From JBAZLV01 sp041650055 (GTDB taxonomy: Bacteria > Nitrospirota > UBA9217), in contig JBAZLV010000044.1 in the NCBI GenBank assembly GCA_041650055.1, forward strand, positions 1 through 15,202: a DNA stretch of 15,202 nucleotides, read 5' to 3'. A program made the position numbers and the translations under genes. The stretch's first letter is position 1. Each line of letters starts with the position of its first letter. Under the pieces are notes generated by a model. That model saw nothing but the letters and a program-made list of their open reading frames with translations, had not been told where the DNA came from and ran no database searches. Positions 14,382 to 15,202 of the stretch are shown in pieces.

Positions 14382-15202
14382 ATGAGTGAAATAAACCTCA
14401 GGCTGCCTGACGGTTCTGTGCGAAAGTATGCCAGTGGCATCACCGGTCAGGAAGTTGCCGAGAAAATCGGCTCTCGCCTCGCTAACGACGCGCTTGCCAT
14501 AAAAATTGACGGTCAGTTACACGATCTCAGCACTTCGCTTGAGAAGGATGCTGCTATTGCAATTGTGACCTTTGATTCTCCGGAAGGTCATGATATCTAT
14601 TGGCACAGTACATCGCATCTTCTTGCCCAAGCGGTGCAGCAGCTTTTTCCTCAGGCAAAGCTTGCGATCGGTCCTTCTATTGAAGAAGGGTTTTATTATG
14701 ATTTTGATTACGAGCGGCCGTTTACTCCTGAGGATTTAACTGCATTAGAAGCAAAAATGAGCGAGCTTGCCAAAGCGAGCATTCCGGTCAAACGAAAAAC
14801 GATTTCCAAGGCTGAGGCTTTGGCGCTCTTTGAAAAAAGAAAAGAATCCTACAAGGTTGAACTGATTCAGGAACTGCCTGATGAAGGCATAACTTTGTAT
14901 GAGCAAGCGGATTTCACTGACCTCTGCCGCGGGCCGCATGTTCCTTCAACGGGAAAGATCAAAGCAGTAAAGCTTTTATCCGTTGCCGGAGCATATTGGC
15001 GAGGCAGTGAAAAGAACAAGATGCTCCAGCGCATCTATGGAATTTCGTTTTCATCCAAGGATGTTCTGGATAAGCATCTTGCGCGGCTTGAAGAGATTAA
15101 AAAGCGTGATCATCGGAAGCTTGGCAAGGACCTTGATCTCTTCTCCATATCTGAGGAATCAGGTGGCGGTTTGGTTCTCTGGCATCCCCGCGGGGCCCTG
15201 AT
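14382..15202 (+). CDS. thrS: Threonyl-tRNA synthetase, N-terminal part (cut by window edge)
   Basis: Charges tRNA-Thr with threonine. The visible 273 residues cover the TGS domain (residues 3-65) and the editing domain that hydrolyses mischarged Ser-tRNA-Thr. The editing site is intact: His75 and His79 in HSTSHLLAQ and Cys182 and His186 in CRGPH, matching the HxxxH and CxxxH pattern of E. coli ThrRS. Also visible is KLLSVAGAYWRG (197-208). The catalytic class II core lies beyond the window. The start ATG at 14382 is the only one in frame and matches the family's opening, but has no Shine-Dalgarno. With only 45 bp after tRNA-Val and no terminator, it is probably co-transcribed with that tRNA. 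A tRNA-Val-thrS order is, as I recall, seen in related lineages. Confidence 0.95.
   Translation, partial: MSEINLRLPDGSVRKYASGITGQEVAEKIGSRLANDALAIKIDGQLHDLSTSLEKDAAIAIVTFDSPEGHDIYWHSTSHLLAQAVQQLFPQAKLAIGPSIEEGFYYDFDYERPFTPEDLTALEAKMSELAKASIPVKRKTISKAEALALFEKRKESYKVELIQELPDEGITLYEQADFTDLCRGPHVPSTGKIKAVKLLSVAGAYWRGSEKNKMLQRIYGISFSSKDVLDKHLARLEEIKKRDHRKLGKDLDLFSISEESGGGLVLWHPRGAL

Noticed and set aside
1..15202. CRISPR array, insertion sequence, prophage or toxin-antitoxin pair
   Set aside because: No regularly spaced direct repeats, transposase, integrase or phage gene, and no small paired genes of toxin-antitoxin type were seen.

Overview
The window is an ordinary bacterial chromosome segment of moderate GC content. 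It mostly holds housekeeping and central-carbon genes, plus one visibly A/T-richer insert near the right end. The gene families and arrangement suggest an uncultured Nitrospirota- or Desulfobacterota-like Gram-negative. The pointers are the DUF4912 gene beside a GH57 branching enzyme, a GlcD-type oxidase, a small twin-CxxC protein, and a tRNA-Val directly ahead of thrS. This placement is an inference from gene families, not a demonstrated assignment.

Layout. The left edge (1-762) is the 3' part of a gene ending in a DUF4253-like domain, closed by a bidirectional terminator. A small exported Lys/Ala-rich protein follows on the minus strand (885-1103). Next are a 240-residue helical-repeat protein of unknown function (1410-2132) and, converging on it, a complete beta-ketoacyl-ACP synthase II gene (fabF, minus strand). 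Back-to-back promoters separate fabF from a rightward block: a Rho_N/DUF4912 protein, a GH57 1,4-alpha-glucan branching enzyme and a GlcD-type FAD oxidase. The last two genes overlap by 8 bp. A membrane diguanylate cyclase (minus strand) meets glcD stop codon to stop codon.

A second rightward block (8494-12063) encodes a SAMHD1-type HD phosphohydrolase, a class II fructose-bisphosphate aldolase and an L-2-hydroxyglutarate oxidase-like FAD enzyme. It ends in a REP/MITE-like palindromic repeat. After that come a 62-residue four-cysteine protein that appears to start at CTG, and an A/T-rich gene for an exported YARHG-domain protein with A/T-rich flanks. The right edge is tRNA-Val(GAC) followed within 45 bp by thrS, which runs off the window.

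How the genes fit together. GH57 branching enzyme, DUF4912 protein and aldolase point to glycogen-type storage and glycolysis/gluconeogenesis. GlcD and the LhgO-like enzyme are predicted to oxidise 2-hydroxyacids of opposite stereochemistry. The diguanylate cyclase adds c-di-GMP signalling, and its inhibitory site is intact.

I found no CRISPR array, phage, insertion sequence or clear new multi-gene system. The most notable signals are regulatory: two genes (fabF and the HD gene) whose near-consensus promoters put the transcription start at the start codon, an intrinsic terminator just before the GH57 gene whose 5' arm could instead pair with the GH57 start codon, and the CTG-start small gene.
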